64,000 nucleotides of DNA from Halodesulfurarchaeum formicicum (lineage in GTDB: Archaea > Halobacteriota > Halobacteria > Halobacteriales > Halobacteriaceae), in NCBI RefSeq assembly GCF_001886955.1, contig NZ_CP016804.1, positions 1,488,001 through 1,552,000 on the forward strand, in the 5' to 3' direction. Within the stretch, counting starts at the first letter, position 1, and every line of letters starts with the position of its first letter. Below, one piece after another: positions 53,335 through 62,983 of the stretch. The translations under genes and the position numbers were made by a program. The notes beneath the pieces were generated by a model. It made no database searches and had not been told where the DNA came from. It saw nothing but the letters and a program-made list of their open reading frames with translations.

Positions 53335-53374
53335 AAGGAGCGAAACGACAACACAGATTAGTTACTTCAACCAG

Positions 53375-53426
53375 TCACACCCACCTTTTTCGCGGGCCTG
53401 ACGGCCCGCCAAAAAGCTGGACCAAA
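53375..53426. repeat. 52-bp hairpin repeat, copy 2 (nusA-rps12 gap)
   Basis: Second exact copy, 92 bp from the first; it ends 14 nt from the nusA stop. The 40 nt between copies are AT-rich with no signal seen. Confidence 0.85.
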
Positions 53427-53439
53427 CCAGAACCCAAAC

Positions 53440-53865
53440 TCAGGTCAACTGAATGTCGTCCACGTCGAAGTGCCGTTTTGCCAATCGCTTTGCGGCCTCG
53501 ATGTTGCGCCCCTTCTCGCCAATCGCGATGCCGTGGTCCTCGTGATCAACCTCGGCGTACGCGACCCGGTCGTCGTTCTCCGAAATCGTCACGTTGTACA
53601 CCGCCGCGGGCGCGAGCGCGTTCGCGACGAACCCCTCGGGGGTGGGGGCGTCCTCGATCAGTTCTACGTCCTCCCCGAGACGGGCCTCCAGTCGTTTGAC
53701 CCGTTTGCCGTCCGGCCCGATCGCCTGCCCCATCTCGCCGGCGGCCACGACGAAGAGGACCTGCTCGTGGTCCTCGTCGAGCACGCAATCGACGGCCGTC
53801 GCCCCGGTCACGTCCTCGAAGAGGACGAGGTACTGCCGTGCCGTATCGGAGAGGCTGACACGCAT
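53440..53865 (-). CDS. nusA: Archaeal NusA-like protein
   Basis: A 141-residue protein consisting only of two KH RNA-binding domains, as in archaeal NusA (no S1 or N-terminal polymerase-binding domain). GQAIGPDGKRVKRLEARLG and GIAIGEKGRNIEAAKRLAKRHF are the two GxxG loops. Last gene of the rpo operon; its start lies one base after the rpoA2 stop. Role in transcription elongation or termination is inferred from the bacterial family. Confidence 0.93.
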   Translation of the reverse strand: MRVSLSDTARQYLVLFEDVTGATAVDCVLDEDHEQVLFVVAAGEMGQAIGPDGKRVKRLEARLGEDVELIEDAPTPEGFVANALAPAAVYNVTISENDDRVAYAEVDHEDHGIAIGEKGRNIEAAKRLAKRHFDVDDIQLT

Positions 53866-53866
53866 C

Positions 53867-55051
53867 TCAGTCCGAGCGACTCGCCCGCATCCGCAGGTCG
53901 ACGTCGCCAGTCCCGAGTTTTACCGGCTTGCCGACGATGACGTTCTCGATCACGCCGTCCAGATCGTCGACCTCGCCGTGGATGGCCGCATCGAGAAGGT
54001 GGTTCACCGTCACCTCGAAGGCGGCCCGCGCAAGCACGCTCTTCTTGTTGCCCGAGATGCCGTGGCGGCCGATCGACTCGATCGTCCCCTCGTTGGTCAT
54101 GATGTCCGCGACCAGCATGAGGTGGCGGATGTTCACGTCGCCAAGGCCCTGTTCCTCGAGGGTGTCCCGGGTCTCCTCGATGATGGCCTCGCGGGCGGCC
54201 TCAACGCCAAGGACCTCGTAGATCTCGTGGATGTTGTTACACGTCGTCCGGGAGGCATCAACACCCTCGATGTCGAGGACGTCCTTGAACGCCGAGCCCT
54301 CGGTGTAGAGGACGAACTCCTCGCCCTTTTCGGTCTCCTCCTTCCGGATGACGACCCGGGAGACCTCCTCGATCCCCTTGAACACCACGTCCCGAAGCTG
54401 CTCGACGAGCTGGAGGAGTTCGCGGTAGCTCGGCCGCTCGGGACCGAACTCCAGGATCATGCCGTCGCGACGGACCTCCACGCCGAGTTCGCCCCGAATC
54501 ACGTCGGCGATCTCGGCGGCGACTTCAGCGGTGTCGGGCACCGTGGGCCAGCGCTCTTCGAGTGTGTCCTCGTTGAGGTCGATGCGGACGATCATGTCCG
54601 CGACGTTCGTCGAGATGTCCCCCAGCGCGAGGATCTTCGTCGCCTCGATCTGCCAGACCACCTCGTGGGCCCGGTCGCGGTCGGTCGCGTACTCCTCGTC
54701 CAGATGGACGGTCATCATCGGGGTATCCGGGGTCTTCCGGGCGTCCACGAGTTCGATCAGTCGTGGCAGGCCCTGCGTGACGTCGATCTCAGCCACGCCC
54801 GCGTAGTGGAAGGTGTTCATCGTCATCTGCGTTCCGGGTTCCCCGATCGACTGGGCGGAGACGGTGCCCACCGGATCGAGCGGGTCGACCCGGGTGTCGA
54901 CGTACTGGGCCTCGACCGCATCGACGATCTGTGCGGCCTCCTCCGTGGAGACGGAGCGTTCCTCGATCGTCTCGTAGACCTCGTCTTTGAGGCGGCGCGT
55001 GAGATCCGAATCCTCGACGAGGGCCTCGATGTCGTCTGTAATAGTCGTCAT
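53867..55051 (-). CDS. rpoA2: DNA-directed RNA polymerase subunit A'' (Rpo1C)
   Basis: A 394-residue subunit equal to the C-terminal third of the bacterial beta' / eukaryotic Rpb1 chain, split from A' in archaea. [24 protein letters not shown] is the bridge/trigger-helix region; [18 protein letters not shown] near the C-terminus is also conserved. It overlaps the rpoA1 stop by 4 nt. Confidence 0.97.
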   Translation of the reverse strand: MTTITDDIEALVEDSDLTRRLKDEVYETIEERSVSTEEAAQIVDAVEAQYVDTRVDPLDPVGTVSAQSIGEPGTQMTMNTFHYAGVAEIDVTQGLPRLIELVDARKTPDTPMMTVHLDEEYATDRDRAHEVVWQIEATKILALGDISTNVADMIVRIDLNEDTLEERWPTVPDTAEVAAEIADVIRGELGVEVRRDGMILEFGPERPSYRELLQLVEQLRDVVFKGIEEVSRVVIRKEETEKGEEFVLYTEGSAFKDVLDIEGVDASRTTCNNIHEIYEVLGVEAAREAIIEETRDTLEEQGLGDVNIRHLMLVADIMTNEGTIESIGRHGISGNKKSVLARAAFEVTVNHLLDAAIHGEVDDLDGVIENVIVGKPVKLGTGDVDLRMRASRSD

Positions 55052-57960
55052 TGTGTCACCTCCCAGCTCTCGCCGTGTTCGGAGAGATTGGTCGTCTCGT
55101 CGCGTTCGCCGAGGAAGGCCGCCCGTTCGGCCTCGTCGGCGAACTCGGCTTCGAGCACCTGATCGGCGATGTCGTCCACGTCGATCTCGTGATCGACCGA
55201 CGAGGAGACCTCGACCGGACTGGTGCCGTCCTCGCCGAACTCGAACTGCACGATCGTGTCACTCGTGTCCCGGACGGTCCCGTCGTACTGGGTCTCCAGT
55301 TCGGAGAGGGCGTTGATGAGCCGCCGCTGGAGGTACCCGGACTTCGAGGTCCGGACCGCCGTGTCCACCAGCCCCTCGCGGCCACCCATGGCGTGGAAGA
55401 AGAACTCCTTGGGCGTCAGTCCGCCCGTGTAGGAGTTTTCCACGAACCCGTGGGCTTCCGCGGAGAGGTCGTTTGGTTTGAAGTGCGAGAGGGTGCGGTC
55501 CTCGTACCCGCGGTTAATGCGCTCGCCCCGAACCGCCTGCTGGCCGACCGCGCCGGCCATCTGGGTCAGGTTGAGCATCGAGCCACGGGCCCCGGACCGG
55601 GCCATCACGACTGCCGGATTGACATCCGAGAAGTGCTCCTCGGCGATGTCACCTGCGGAGTCCCGGGCCTTGCCGAGTGTCTGCATGATCTTCATCTCCA
55701 GGGTCTCGTCGATGGTTCGACCCGGGAGGCTCTCGAGTTCCCCCCGCTCGTAGGTCTCGATGAGTTCCTGCACGCGGTCGTAGGCGTTCTCGATCGCCTC
55801 ATCGATCTGGTCCTGAGCGGCCGGCGGAATCGTCTCGTCGTCGATCCCGATGGAGAACCCGAAGTGCATGATCGACCGAACCGCGAGCGCGGAGATCTCG
55901 TTGATTAGCTCGCGTGCCCGGGTCTTCCCGTACTGCTTGGCGACGGTGTCGACGACCTCGCCGCCGAACGCACCGACCGCGTCCTCGTCGATCGTTCCGT
56001 CGACGAGTTGGCCGTCGTCGACGATAACGGTGTCCCCGGCGGAACTCGTGAACTCCAGGTTGAGCCCCTCCGGCAGCAGTTCGGAGAACAGCTGGCGGCC
56101 GGTCCACATGGGCTGACCGCTCTCGTCTTCGGTTGCCGGCTCGGGCAACTGGTCGATGCTGGTCTGGCGGAGCAGGTCCAGTGCCTGGGTCTCGTTGAAC
56201 GTCGGGTTGGAGTTCGTCAGCAGGTAGGTGCCCGTGATGTGGTCTTGGATGGAGCCGACGATGTTCTCCCCAAACCGCGGGCTGAGCATCTGCTCTTGCA
56301 CGCGCATGAGGACACGGGCCTCGGCCCGGGCCTCCTCGTTCTGCAGGGCGTGCATGTTCATCTCGTCGCCGTCGAAGTCAGCGTTGTACGGTGGACAGAC
56401 TGTGGTGTTCAGCCGGAAGGTCTTGTAGGGCATCACCACGACCTCGTGGGCCATGATCGACATCCGGTGCAGCGAGGGCTGCCGGTTGAAGATCACGATG
56501 TCGCCGTCCACGAGGTGTCGCTGGACCTCCCAGCCGGGTTCGACTCGCTCGGCGAGTTCCTCGGAGACCTTCTCGGTGACCCGAACGCGTCGCCCGTCCG
56601 GCCGGGTGACGTAATTCGCGCCGGGATGTTTATCGGGCCCGTTGGAGACGTACTTCCGGGCGCGTTCGAGGTTGTTCTCGTTGACGACCATCGTCTGGGT
56701 CATCTCCTTTGCGACCCGGTCGGGCACCCCGACCTCGTTCAGCGAGAGGGTCGGGTCCGGACTGATGACCGTCCGCGAGGAGAAGTTCACGCGCTTCCCG
56801 GAGAGAGACCCGCGGAACCGTCCCTCCTTGCCTTTGAGTCGCTGGGAGAGGGTCTTCAGCGGCCGACCCGAGCGGTGTCGGGCCGGCGGCGTCCCGCTGA
56901 TCTCGTTGTCCATGAACGTGGTGACGTGGTACTGCAGCAGTTCCCAGAGGTCCTCGATGATCAGCTGTGGCGCGCCGGCCTCACGATTCTCCATGAACCG
57001 CTGGTTGATCCGGATGATGTCCACGAGCTTGTGGGTCAGGTCGTCTTCGGAGCGCTGGCCGTTGTCGAGGGTGATCGACGGCCTGGCGGTGACCGGCGGC
57101 ACCGGCAGGACCGTGAGGATCATCCACTCGGGCCGGGAGTGCTCGGGGTCGATCCCCAGCACTTCCAGGTCCTCGTCGGGGATGTCCTCGAACCAGTCCC
57201 GGATGTCCGAGGGCATGAGTTTGTTCATGTCCTCGGTCGTCAGATCCGTCGAGAGCGCGCGTTCGAGGGCCTCTCGGTCCTCCTTGCGCGGTCGGAACTC
57301 CCCGGAAAGGATCTCGTTGATCCGATCGAGGGCGATGTCGGTCTGGTCAGCCAGGTCCTGCGGGGCGACCGGTTCGGACGCCTCGTCCTCGGGGTCGGGC
57401 TGCATCGCCTGAGCCATCCGCTCGGAGTAGTCCTCCGCGAGGACGTCCTGGACCTCATAATAGGTCGTTGGCTTCTCGTGTTTGATGTCGTACTGTTTCT
57501 CCCCGCAGTGGGGACAGACGTCGGTCTTCCGGGCCTCCCGGATCGCCGATTTCAGCACGTCTGAAACGTCCTGATCGAGGCTCCGCACCCGTTCGAGGTC
57601 GTCCTGGAACTCGGCCCGGGACTCCTCGTCGAGGAGCAGGCGGGAGCACTCCCGACAGGTCCCCCGCAGGAGCCGGCGGATGAGCTTCGCGAACCCGACG
57701 TGGATCACGGGGGCCGCAAGCTCGATATGACCGAAGTGGCCGTTGCAGGAGCCCGAACGCTGCCCGCAGGTCTTACACTCCAGCCCGGGGTCGATCACGC
57801 CAAGTCGGGGGTCCATCAGTCCCATGTCGATGGGGAACCCGTCGTCGTCGTAGGTGTCGGCCGTGATGACCTTCGTGGCGCTCATGTCGCGATACTCCTC
57901 GGGGTTCATCAGCCCGAAGCTGATCTTCCCGATCGACTTGGGGCTCTGTCCAGATGACAT
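55048..57960 (-). CDS. rpoA1: DNA-directed RNA polymerase subunit A' (Rpo1N)
   Basis: A 970-residue subunit holding the catalytic centre. N-terminal zinc sites use CKTCG...[10 protein letters not shown]; the active-site [10 protein letters not shown] lies at about residues 525-533 and binds Mg2+; [21 protein letters not shown] and the C-terminal [23 protein letters not shown] are conserved. No intein insertion was seen. It follows rpoB1 directly. Confidence 0.97.
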   Translation of the reverse strand: MSSGQSPKSIGKISFGLMNPEEYRDMSATKVITADTYDDDGFPIDMGLMDPRLGVIDPGLECKTCGQRSGSCNGHFGHIELAAPVIHVGFAKLIRRLLRGTCRECSRLLLDEESRAEFQDDLERVRSLDQDVSDVLKSAIREARKTDVCPHCGEKQYDIKHEKPTTYYEVQDVLAEDYSERMAQAMQPDPEDEASEPVAPQDLADQTDIALDRINEILSGEFRPRKEDREALERALSTDLTTEDMNKLMPSDIRDWFEDIPDEDLEVLGIDPEHSRPEWMILTVLPVPPVTARPSITLDNGQRSEDDLTHKLVDIIRINQRFMENREAGAPQLIIEDLWELLQYHVTTFMDNEISGTPPARHRSGRPLKTLSQRLKGKEGRFRGSLSGKRVNFSSRTVISPDPTLSLNEVGVPDRVAKEMTQTMVVNENNLERARKYVSNGPDKHPGANYVTRPDGRRVRVTEKVSEELAERVEPGWEVQRHLVDGDIVIFNRQPSLHRMSIMAHEVVVMPYKTFRLNTTVCPPYNADFDGDEMNMHALQNEEARAEARVLMRVQEQMLSPRFGENIVGSIQDHITGTYLLTNSNPTFNETQALDLLRQTSIDQLPEPATEDESGQPMWTGRQLFSELLPEGLNLEFTSSAGDTVIVDDGQLVDGTIDEDAVGAFGGEVVDTVAKQYGKTRARELINEISALAVRSIMHFGFSIGIDDETIPPAAQDQIDEAIENAYDRVQELIETYERGELESLPGRTIDETLEMKIMQTLGKARDSAGDIAEEHFSDVNPAVVMARSGARGSMLNLTQMAGAVGQQAVRGERINRGYEDRTLSHFKPNDLSAEAHGFVENSYTGGLTPKEFFFHAMGGREGLVDTAVRTSKSGYLQRRLINALSELETQYDGTVRDTSDTIVQFEFGEDGTSPVEVSSSVDHEIDVDDIADQVLEAEFADEAERAAFLGERDETTNLSEHGESWEVTQ

Positions 57961-59787
57961 TTATACGGCGTCCTCCAGTTCGAGTCGGGGAGCGATTCCA
58001 AGGGCCTTCATCTCGTCGAGCAGGAGCTTGAAGGCGTAGCTCATCTCGATCTCGTGGACGTCGGTCTCCTCCCCACAGTTCGGGCAGTACACCCGTCGTT
58101 CGTTCGCGTTCTCCACTGCGGTCATGCCACAGTTGCCACAGACGTGGATGTACTCCTTGTCCGAGGAGTCCACCAGGCGCTCTTTGAGCACCATGGCCGC
58201 ACCGTGACCGATGACGGTGTCACGCTCCATCTCACCCAGGCGAAGGCCACCCTCGCGGGCACGCCCCTCCGTGGGCTGGCGAGTCAGGACCTGCACCGGT
58301 CCCTTCGACCGGGCGTGGATCTTGTTCGACACCATGTGGTAGAGTTTGTGATAGAAAATGGTGCCGACGAAGATCTCGGCCTCGATCTTCTCGCCGGTGA
58401 CACCGGAGTACATGACCTCCTTCCCGGAGGACTTGAATCCGTGTTCCACCAGGCTGTCGCGAAGTTCCTCCTCGTCCTCGCCCGTAAAGGGCGTTCCGTC
58501 GACGCTTCGGCCCTCGAGGGACCCGGCTTTCCCGCCGAGCATCTCCAGCACGTGGCCGACCGTCATCCGTGACGGCAGGGCGTGTGGGTTCAGGACCAGG
58601 TCGGGAACGACACCCTGTTCGGTGAAGGGCATGTCCTCCTGGGGCGCAAGGTGGCCCACCACGCCCTTCTGGCCGTGTCGCGACGCGAACTTGTCCCCAA
58701 GTTCGGGGATTCGCTCGTCACGCACGGAGACTTTCGCGAGCTTCGAGCCGTCTTCGCCCTCCATCAGCGTGACCGTGTCCACGACCCCGTCCTCCCCGGA
58801 CCGCATGGTGACCGAGGTCTCCCGGCGCTTCTGCGGGCTGAGTCCGCCCATGTCGTCCGGCTCTTCGAGGAAGCGTGGTGGAGAGGTCTTTCCAAGCAGC
58901 ACGGAACTCTCGTCGACGACGGTCTCGGGATTCACGAGACCGTCCTCGTCCAGATGCGTGTAGGCGTCCTCGCCGCGAGAGCCACGGACGTCCGTGTCCG
59001 GGATCTCGAAGCGGTCCTCCTGGCCGCCTGGGTAGCGCCGTTCCTCGCCCTCGTAGGTGCGGAAGAAATGAGAGCGGGCGAGGCCGCGCTCGACGGAGCC
59101 TTTGTTCATGACCAGGGCGTCCTCGATGTTGAACCCCTCGTAGGACATGACCGCGACGACGAAGTTCTGACCGGCCGGCCGTTCGTCGTACCCGATCTGC
59201 TCGGTGGTCTGAGTATTGACCATCGCCTTCTGGGGGTAGTGCATAAGGTGCTGGCGGGTGTCCGGGCGAATCCGGTAGTTCGCCGCCGGCAGCCCCAGGG
59301 ACTGTTTCATCATCCCTGCACCCATCGTAATGCGCGGCGAGGCGTTGTGCTCGGGGTACGGAACCATCCCGGCCCCGATACCGAAGATGAGCTGTGGGTC
59401 CAGTTCCAGATGTGTGTGATCCTCGGTGAGTTCGTCCTCGTCGACCGCGACGAGGATGTCTTCCTCCTCCTCGGCGTCGATGTACTCGATCTTGCCGGCC
59501 TCGACGAGGTCCTCGAACTCCAGGTCCCCGTTCTGCACGGCCTCGACGTCGGCTTCGGTCACCAGCGAGTCGCCGTCCTCGACGACCAGAAGCGGGCGAC
59601 GGGCCCGGCCGGCGTCGGCGTTGACGATGACCTCGTCGGTCCGTTCGCTAACCGAGACGTTGACCATCTCGCTTACGTCCCCGCGGCGTCGTGCCTCTCG
59701 AATCTGTGCTGCGAGCCCCTCGGGGTCCGGATGGGTCCCCACGAGGCTCCCGTTGACATAGACTTTCGCGTCTCGTCCCTGACTCAT
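57961..59787 (-). CDS. rpoB1: DNA-directed RNA polymerase subunit B' (Rpo2C)
   Basis: A 608-residue subunit corresponding to the C-terminal half of Rpb2. [32 protein letters not shown] and the zinc ribbon CGNCGM...CPNCG near the C-terminus are characteristic. The ATG is 1 nt after the rpoB2 stop; its TAA abuts the rpoA1 start. Confidence 0.97.
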   Translation of the reverse strand: MSQGRDAKVYVNGSLVGTHPDPEGLAAQIREARRRGDVSEMVNVSVSERTDEVIVNADAGRARRPLLVVEDGDSLVTEADVEAVQNGDLEFEDLVEAGKIEYIDAEEEEDILVAVDEDELTEDHTHLELDPQLIFGIGAGMVPYPEHNASPRITMGAGMMKQSLGLPAANYRIRPDTRQHLMHYPQKAMVNTQTTEQIGYDERPAGQNFVVAVMSYEGFNIEDALVMNKGSVERGLARSHFFRTYEGEERRYPGGQEDRFEIPDTDVRGSRGEDAYTHLDEDGLVNPETVVDESSVLLGKTSPPRFLEEPDDMGGLSPQKRRETSVTMRSGEDGVVDTVTLMEGEDGSKLAKVSVRDERIPELGDKFASRHGQKGVVGHLAPQEDMPFTEQGVVPDLVLNPHALPSRMTVGHVLEMLGGKAGSLEGRSVDGTPFTGEDEEELRDSLVEHGFKSSGKEVMYSGVTGEKIEAEIFVGTIFYHKLYHMVSNKIHARSKGPVQVLTRQPTEGRAREGGLRLGEMERDTVIGHGAAMVLKERLVDSSDKEYIHVCGNCGMTAVENANERRVYCPNCGEETDVHEIEMSYAFKLLLDEMKALGIAPRLELEDAV

Positions 59788-59788
59788 A

Positions 59789-61351
59789 TTAATCGTCTGC
59801 CGGTGTGTGTTCGGTAGTGATCTCCGGGATGCCCTCGACGCCCATCGAGGCGAGTTCGGCCTTGAGTTCCCGTTCGTCCTCGACGTGCTGGGAGAGTTCC
59901 ATCGCCTGGGCGAAGTTCTTCACGAGCCCACAGTTCGGACCCTCCGGGGTCTCGGAGGGGCAGATCCGCCCCCACTGAGTGGCGTGCAGGTCACGGGCTT
60001 CGAAGTGCGGCTGGCTCCGGGAGAGCGGGCTCCGGAGCCGGCGAAGGTGTGAGAGAACCCCCATGTAGTCGGTGCGGTCGACCAGCTGGGAGACGCCGGA
60101 TCGGCCGCCGACCCAGTTCCCCGTCGCGATCGGGTGCTCGAGGCGTTCGGTGAGCACGTCGGATCGGACCACGGTGGTGACCGTGAGCTGTCGGTTGCGC
60201 ATGTTGGCCCGCTCGAGCTGGTATTTCACGTCGCGAGCGAGCTTGTTGAGCGCCGTCCGGAAGAGGTCGGTCATCAGATCGCCCGAGACCTTCAGGCGCT
60301 TGTTGGCGTAGTGGTCCTTGTCGTCGGACTGCCGGCGGTGTAAGGCCAGCTCGAAGGCCGCCTCGGCCATCCGGCAGAGATAGTAGGCCTTGTTGATCCG
60401 CACGTCCTCCTCCTCGACCTCGTCCTCGTGGAGATGTGGGAGCAGGTAGCGGTCGATCACGTAGTTCGCGCGTTTGAGCTGGTAGTTCTTCCCCTGGCCG
60501 GAGGCCACGCGCTTGCCCAGTTCCTCGATGGCTTCCTCCTGGGTCTGGACGCTGGCTTCCTCCAAATTCTCCAGCATGAACTTCACGATCTCCGGGTCGT
60601 CGGAGACCCGATGAACGATCTCCTCGTCGGACTCCAGGCCGAGGGCCCGGACCAGCGTGACGAAGTCGATCGAACCCGAGATGCTCGGGAAGGAGACCTC
60701 AAGCAGGCCCTCGCGATTCCGCTCGACGAGCACCAGCGCCCGATACCCGCGGCGCTGGGAGAAGGTCTTTGCGACCTGGATCTCGTCGCCGTACTTGGTG
60801 TCGTACTCCGCGAGGATCTTGTTCGGCGCGAGGTCCTCGCTTGTCATCAGGACTCGCTCGGAGCCGTTGATGATGAAGTACCCACCGGGGTCGGCGGGGT
60901 CCTCGCCGATCTCGATGAGTTCCTCGTCGTCGAAGCCGGCGATGTTGCACTTCTGGGAGCCGACCATGATCGGCATGCGGCCGACCTTGGTCTCGGTGGT
61001 GTCGAGCACTTCGATGGGTTCCTCCTCGCCACCGCGTTTGATCGTCATCTCCATGAAGACCGGCGCGGCGTAGGTGATGTTGCGCAGGCGGGCCTCCTGG
61101 GGGTAGAGGAGTTCTTCGGAGCCGTCGGCCTCGCGGACGCGGGGCGTGACCACGCGCACGTCGCCGAGTTCGACCCAGACCGGTTCTTCGTCTTCCTTGT
61201 CACCGATTTCGGTCTCGATGCGTTCTTTCTCGGTGACGACCTCCTGCATGCCGCGTTCGAGGAACGCGTTAAAGGAGCGGAAGTGGTGGTCGGCGAGTCG
61301 TTCCTTCGAGAAGTACGACCGGGACAGTTTGCGTCGTTGTTCCGTTTGCAT
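59789..61351 (-). CDS. rpoB2: DNA-directed RNA polymerase subunit B'' (Rpo2N)
   Basis: A 520-residue subunit corresponding to the N-terminal half of Rpb2, separate from B' as in halophiles and methanogens. [38 protein letters not shown] and [21 protein letters not shown]-like closing motif (here [17 protein letters not shown]) are conserved. Start overlaps the rpoH stop by one base. Confidence 0.97.
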   Translation of the reverse strand: MQTEQRRKLSRSYFSKERLADHHFRSFNAFLERGMQEVVTEKERIETEIGDKEDEEPVWVELGDVRVVTPRVREADGSEELLYPQEARLRNITYAAPVFMEMTIKRGGEEEPIEVLDTTETKVGRMPIMVGSQKCNIAGFDDEELIEIGEDPADPGGYFIINGSERVLMTSEDLAPNKILAEYDTKYGDEIQVAKTFSQRRGYRALVLVERNREGLLEVSFPSISGSIDFVTLVRALGLESDEEIVHRVSDDPEIVKFMLENLEEASVQTQEEAIEELGKRVASGQGKNYQLKRANYVIDRYLLPHLHEDEVEEEDVRINKAYYLCRMAEAAFELALHRRQSDDKDHYANKRLKVSGDLMTDLFRTALNKLARDVKYQLERANMRNRQLTVTTVVRSDVLTERLEHPIATGNWVGGRSGVSQLVDRTDYMGVLSHLRRLRSPLSRSQPHFEARDLHATQWGRICPSETPEGPNCGLVKNFAQAMELSQHVEDERELKAELASMGVEGIPEITTEHTPADD

Positions 61352-61578
61352 TATTCGATTACCAGTCGATACACGGTGGCCGTGTCAGTCGTTCGGGATT
61401 CACGGGTGATCTGGATGACATCCCCCTCTTCGGCCGTCTCCGGCAGGGCCGGATCGCTGGCCTTGATCTTGGGGAGGTCGGTCCGCTTGATCCCGTACTC
61501 TTCGAGAACGCCCTCGAGGGCCGCATCGTCGAGGACGGTATGCTCCGGTACGAGTTCGTGTTGGCTTACATCTACCAT
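61351..61578 (-). CDS. rpoH: DNA-directed RNA polymerase subunit H (Rpo5)
   Basis: A 75-residue subunit homologous to the C-terminal domain of eukaryotic Rpb5; it forms part of the lower jaw. It starts [16 protein letters not shown], with [18 protein letters not shown] and a closing TVYRLVIE. First gene of the rpoH-B''-B'-A'-A''-nusA operon. Confidence 0.97.
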   Translation of the reverse strand: MVDVSQHELVPEHTVLDDAALEGVLEEYGIKRTDLPKIKASDPALPETAEEGDVIQITRESRTTDTATVYRLVIE

Positions 61579-61623
61579 GGATGCACCTGGCTGTGGGGAG
61601 AACTGCTCACGAGATACTACAGA

Positions 61624-61634
61624 TTATTAAAGGA
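61624..61634 (-). promoter_or_regulatory. TATA box of the RNA polymerase operon
   Basis: On the minus strand CCTTTAATAAT lies about 50 nt upstream of the rpoH ATG, predicting a leader of roughly 20 nt. Confidence 0.6.
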
Positions 61635-61724
61635 AGCGAACGGATAAGTCTTGTCAACTCAACCGGCCTTGCTATTTCGGACCACGAGTTGGTACTTGTA
61701 ACCACAGGGCCTTCCTTTGGAAAG

Positions 61725-61734
61725 CCTTATACAC
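61725..61734 (+). promoter_or_regulatory. TATA box for tRNA-Asp
   Basis: CCTTATACAC is centred about 29 nt before the tRNA 5' end at 61759. Confidence 0.6.
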
Positions 61735-61758
61735 ATCACCCAGTTATCGAGGAGTGAA

Positions 61759-61831
61759 GCCCGGATGGTGTAGTGGCCCATCATACGACCCTGTCACGGT
61801 CGTGACGCGGGTTCAAATCCCGCTCCGGGCG
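61759..61831 (+). tRNA. tRNA-Asp(GTC)
   Basis: A 73-nt tRNA. The acceptor stem GCCCGGA pairs with TCCGGGC and the discriminator is G (Asp identity). The anticodon stem-loop CGACC-CTGTCAC-GGTCG gives anticodon GTC. The T arm is GCGGG-TTCAAAT-CCCGC. No intron and no encoded CCA. Its 3' 24 nt are repeated exactly 146 bp downstream. Confidence 0.96.
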
Positions 61832-62160
61832 CTTCTCTTCGACATTCACCGTCGAGCAACCAGCTTTGCTGTGTTGCGAGACGTGAATTCGCGGTGGTGA
61901 ACGACCGGCGGGATTTGAATCAAGCAAACGCGAACGGTAGTGAGCGTTTGCGTCGGGTTCAAATCCCGCTCCGGGCGTTCTCAGTAACTCACGCCGTTGA
62001 GCAACCAGCTTTGCTGTGTTGCGAAACGCGTGATTGCGGTTGTGAACCCCGTCGGGATTTGAACGAGAGAAACGCGAGCGCAGCGAGCGTTTCGCGTTGT
62101 TCAAGTCCCGCTCCATTTCTGCAGATGAGCACGGCGAGTGCCTTGGGGATGGTTCACGCG
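61832..62160. repeat. Tandem palindromic units carrying copies of the tRNA-Asp 3' end
   Basis: No gene was seen in these 329 bp. Two ~145-bp units follow the tRNA. Each holds a shared 26-bp core (61854-61879 and 61999-62024, starting GAGCAACCAGC), then an inverted T-arm (GGGATTTGAA), a short palindrome (GCAAACGC/GCGTTTGC in unit 1, GAAACGC/GCGTTTC in unit 2), then a direct T-arm. Unit 1 ends with a 24-bp exact copy of the tRNA 3' end (61954-61977); unit 2 ends with a decayed one near 62099-62115. Confidence 0.75.
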
Positions 62161-62784
62161 CTAATCCTCCGTGTGGTCCTGGTCAGTCAGGCCGTGGACT
62201 AACGAGTCGATCAACACGTTGCGGGCCGATTCGTACTCCTCGATGGAACTCAACGTCTCGAACTGCTCGCGGAGACGAACCGTCTGGGAGAGCAACCGCA
62301 AGAGGTCGACGACGGCCACCGGATCGTCGAGCTGGAATCGCGGGTTGCGCGTCCAGCGTTCGGCCAGGGTGACAAGCGTATCCCGCCCCTCCTTGAAGTT
62401 GCCCAGCTGTTGCTCCGGCGGGAGGTTCCGGAGTAGCTGTTGGCGCTCGTTCTCGACGACTGCCCGATAGAACAATGGATTGGTCTCCAGTTCCTCGAAC
62501 AGGGCTTCGAGACCCAGCCGGACCTCGGATCGAATATCCGGTGCAGAGTCGAGTTTTCCCTCGTAGGACTGGGCGATCCGCTCGACTTCGTGGTCCAGAA
62601 CGGTGAGATACAGGGTCCCCTTCGAATCGAAGAACTGATAGAACGTACTGGTCCCGATACCGACTTCGTCGGTCAAGTCCCGGACGCGGGTTCGCTCGAG
62701 GCCAATCGCCGTGAACAACTCTTTCCCCGCCTCGATGAGTTCAGCACGAATCCGCTCCCGCTCATCTTCGGAGAATCCCTTCAT
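62161..62784 (-). CDS. TetR/AcrR family transcriptional regulator
   Basis: A 207-residue regulator with an N-terminal TetR HTH (about residues 10-55: LIEAGKELFTAIGLERTRVRDLTDEVGIGTSTFYQFF) and an all-helical ligand-binding domain. It is divergent from a secreted COG1361-type protein, an order commonly followed by an MMPL/RND-type exporter in haloarchaea, which would be outside the window. Likely represses the divergent gene and itself. Confidence 0.88.
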   Translation of the reverse strand: MKGFSEDERERIRAELIEAGKELFTAIGLERTRVRDLTDEVGIGTSTFYQFFDSKGTLYLTVLDHEVERIAQSYEGKLDSAPDIRSEVRLGLEALFEELETNPLFYRAVVENERQQLLRNLPPEQQLGNFKEGRDTLVTLAERWTRNPRFQLDDPVAVVDLLRLLSQTVRLREQFETLSSIEEYESARNVLIDSLVHGLTDQDHTED

Positions 62785-62849
62785 CGTCGTTCACCCGGAG
62801 TGATTGCCACGTGTGTTTCGGTCATACTGGACTTGCTACGAACTTGTGA

Positions 62850-62862
62850 ACAAAAACATTTT
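62850..62862. promoter_or_regulatory. Dyad CAAAA-ACA-TTTTG in the TetR divergent promoter
   Basis: A 5-bp inverted repeat in an AT-rich stretch between the TetR gene and the secreted protein gene; candidate TetR operator. Confidence 0.4.
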
Positions 62863-62983
62863 GTATTTTTGAATTCCTATTTCGAGCCATGAACCGGCAA
62901 ACGACTGGTCGCACCCGCCTCGCAGTGCAGCGACGGTTGGATCGAGATAGATCAGGCGCCCCAATCGAGGTGACACCAGGCCG

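Noticed and set aside
53283-53426. Duplicate hairpins read as intrinsic terminators
   Set aside because: The T-run precedes the stem and an A-run follows on both strands, so the usual stem-then-U layout is absent.
56008-57564. Long plus-strand frame opposite rpoA1
   Set aside because: Shadow of the polymerase gene; no recognisable domain.
61759-62160. A simple provirus attachment site at tRNA-Asp
   Set aside because: The 24-bp exact tRNA copy would suit attL/attR, but only 146 bp lie between the copies, no integrase gene is nearby, and inverted T-arm copies are present.
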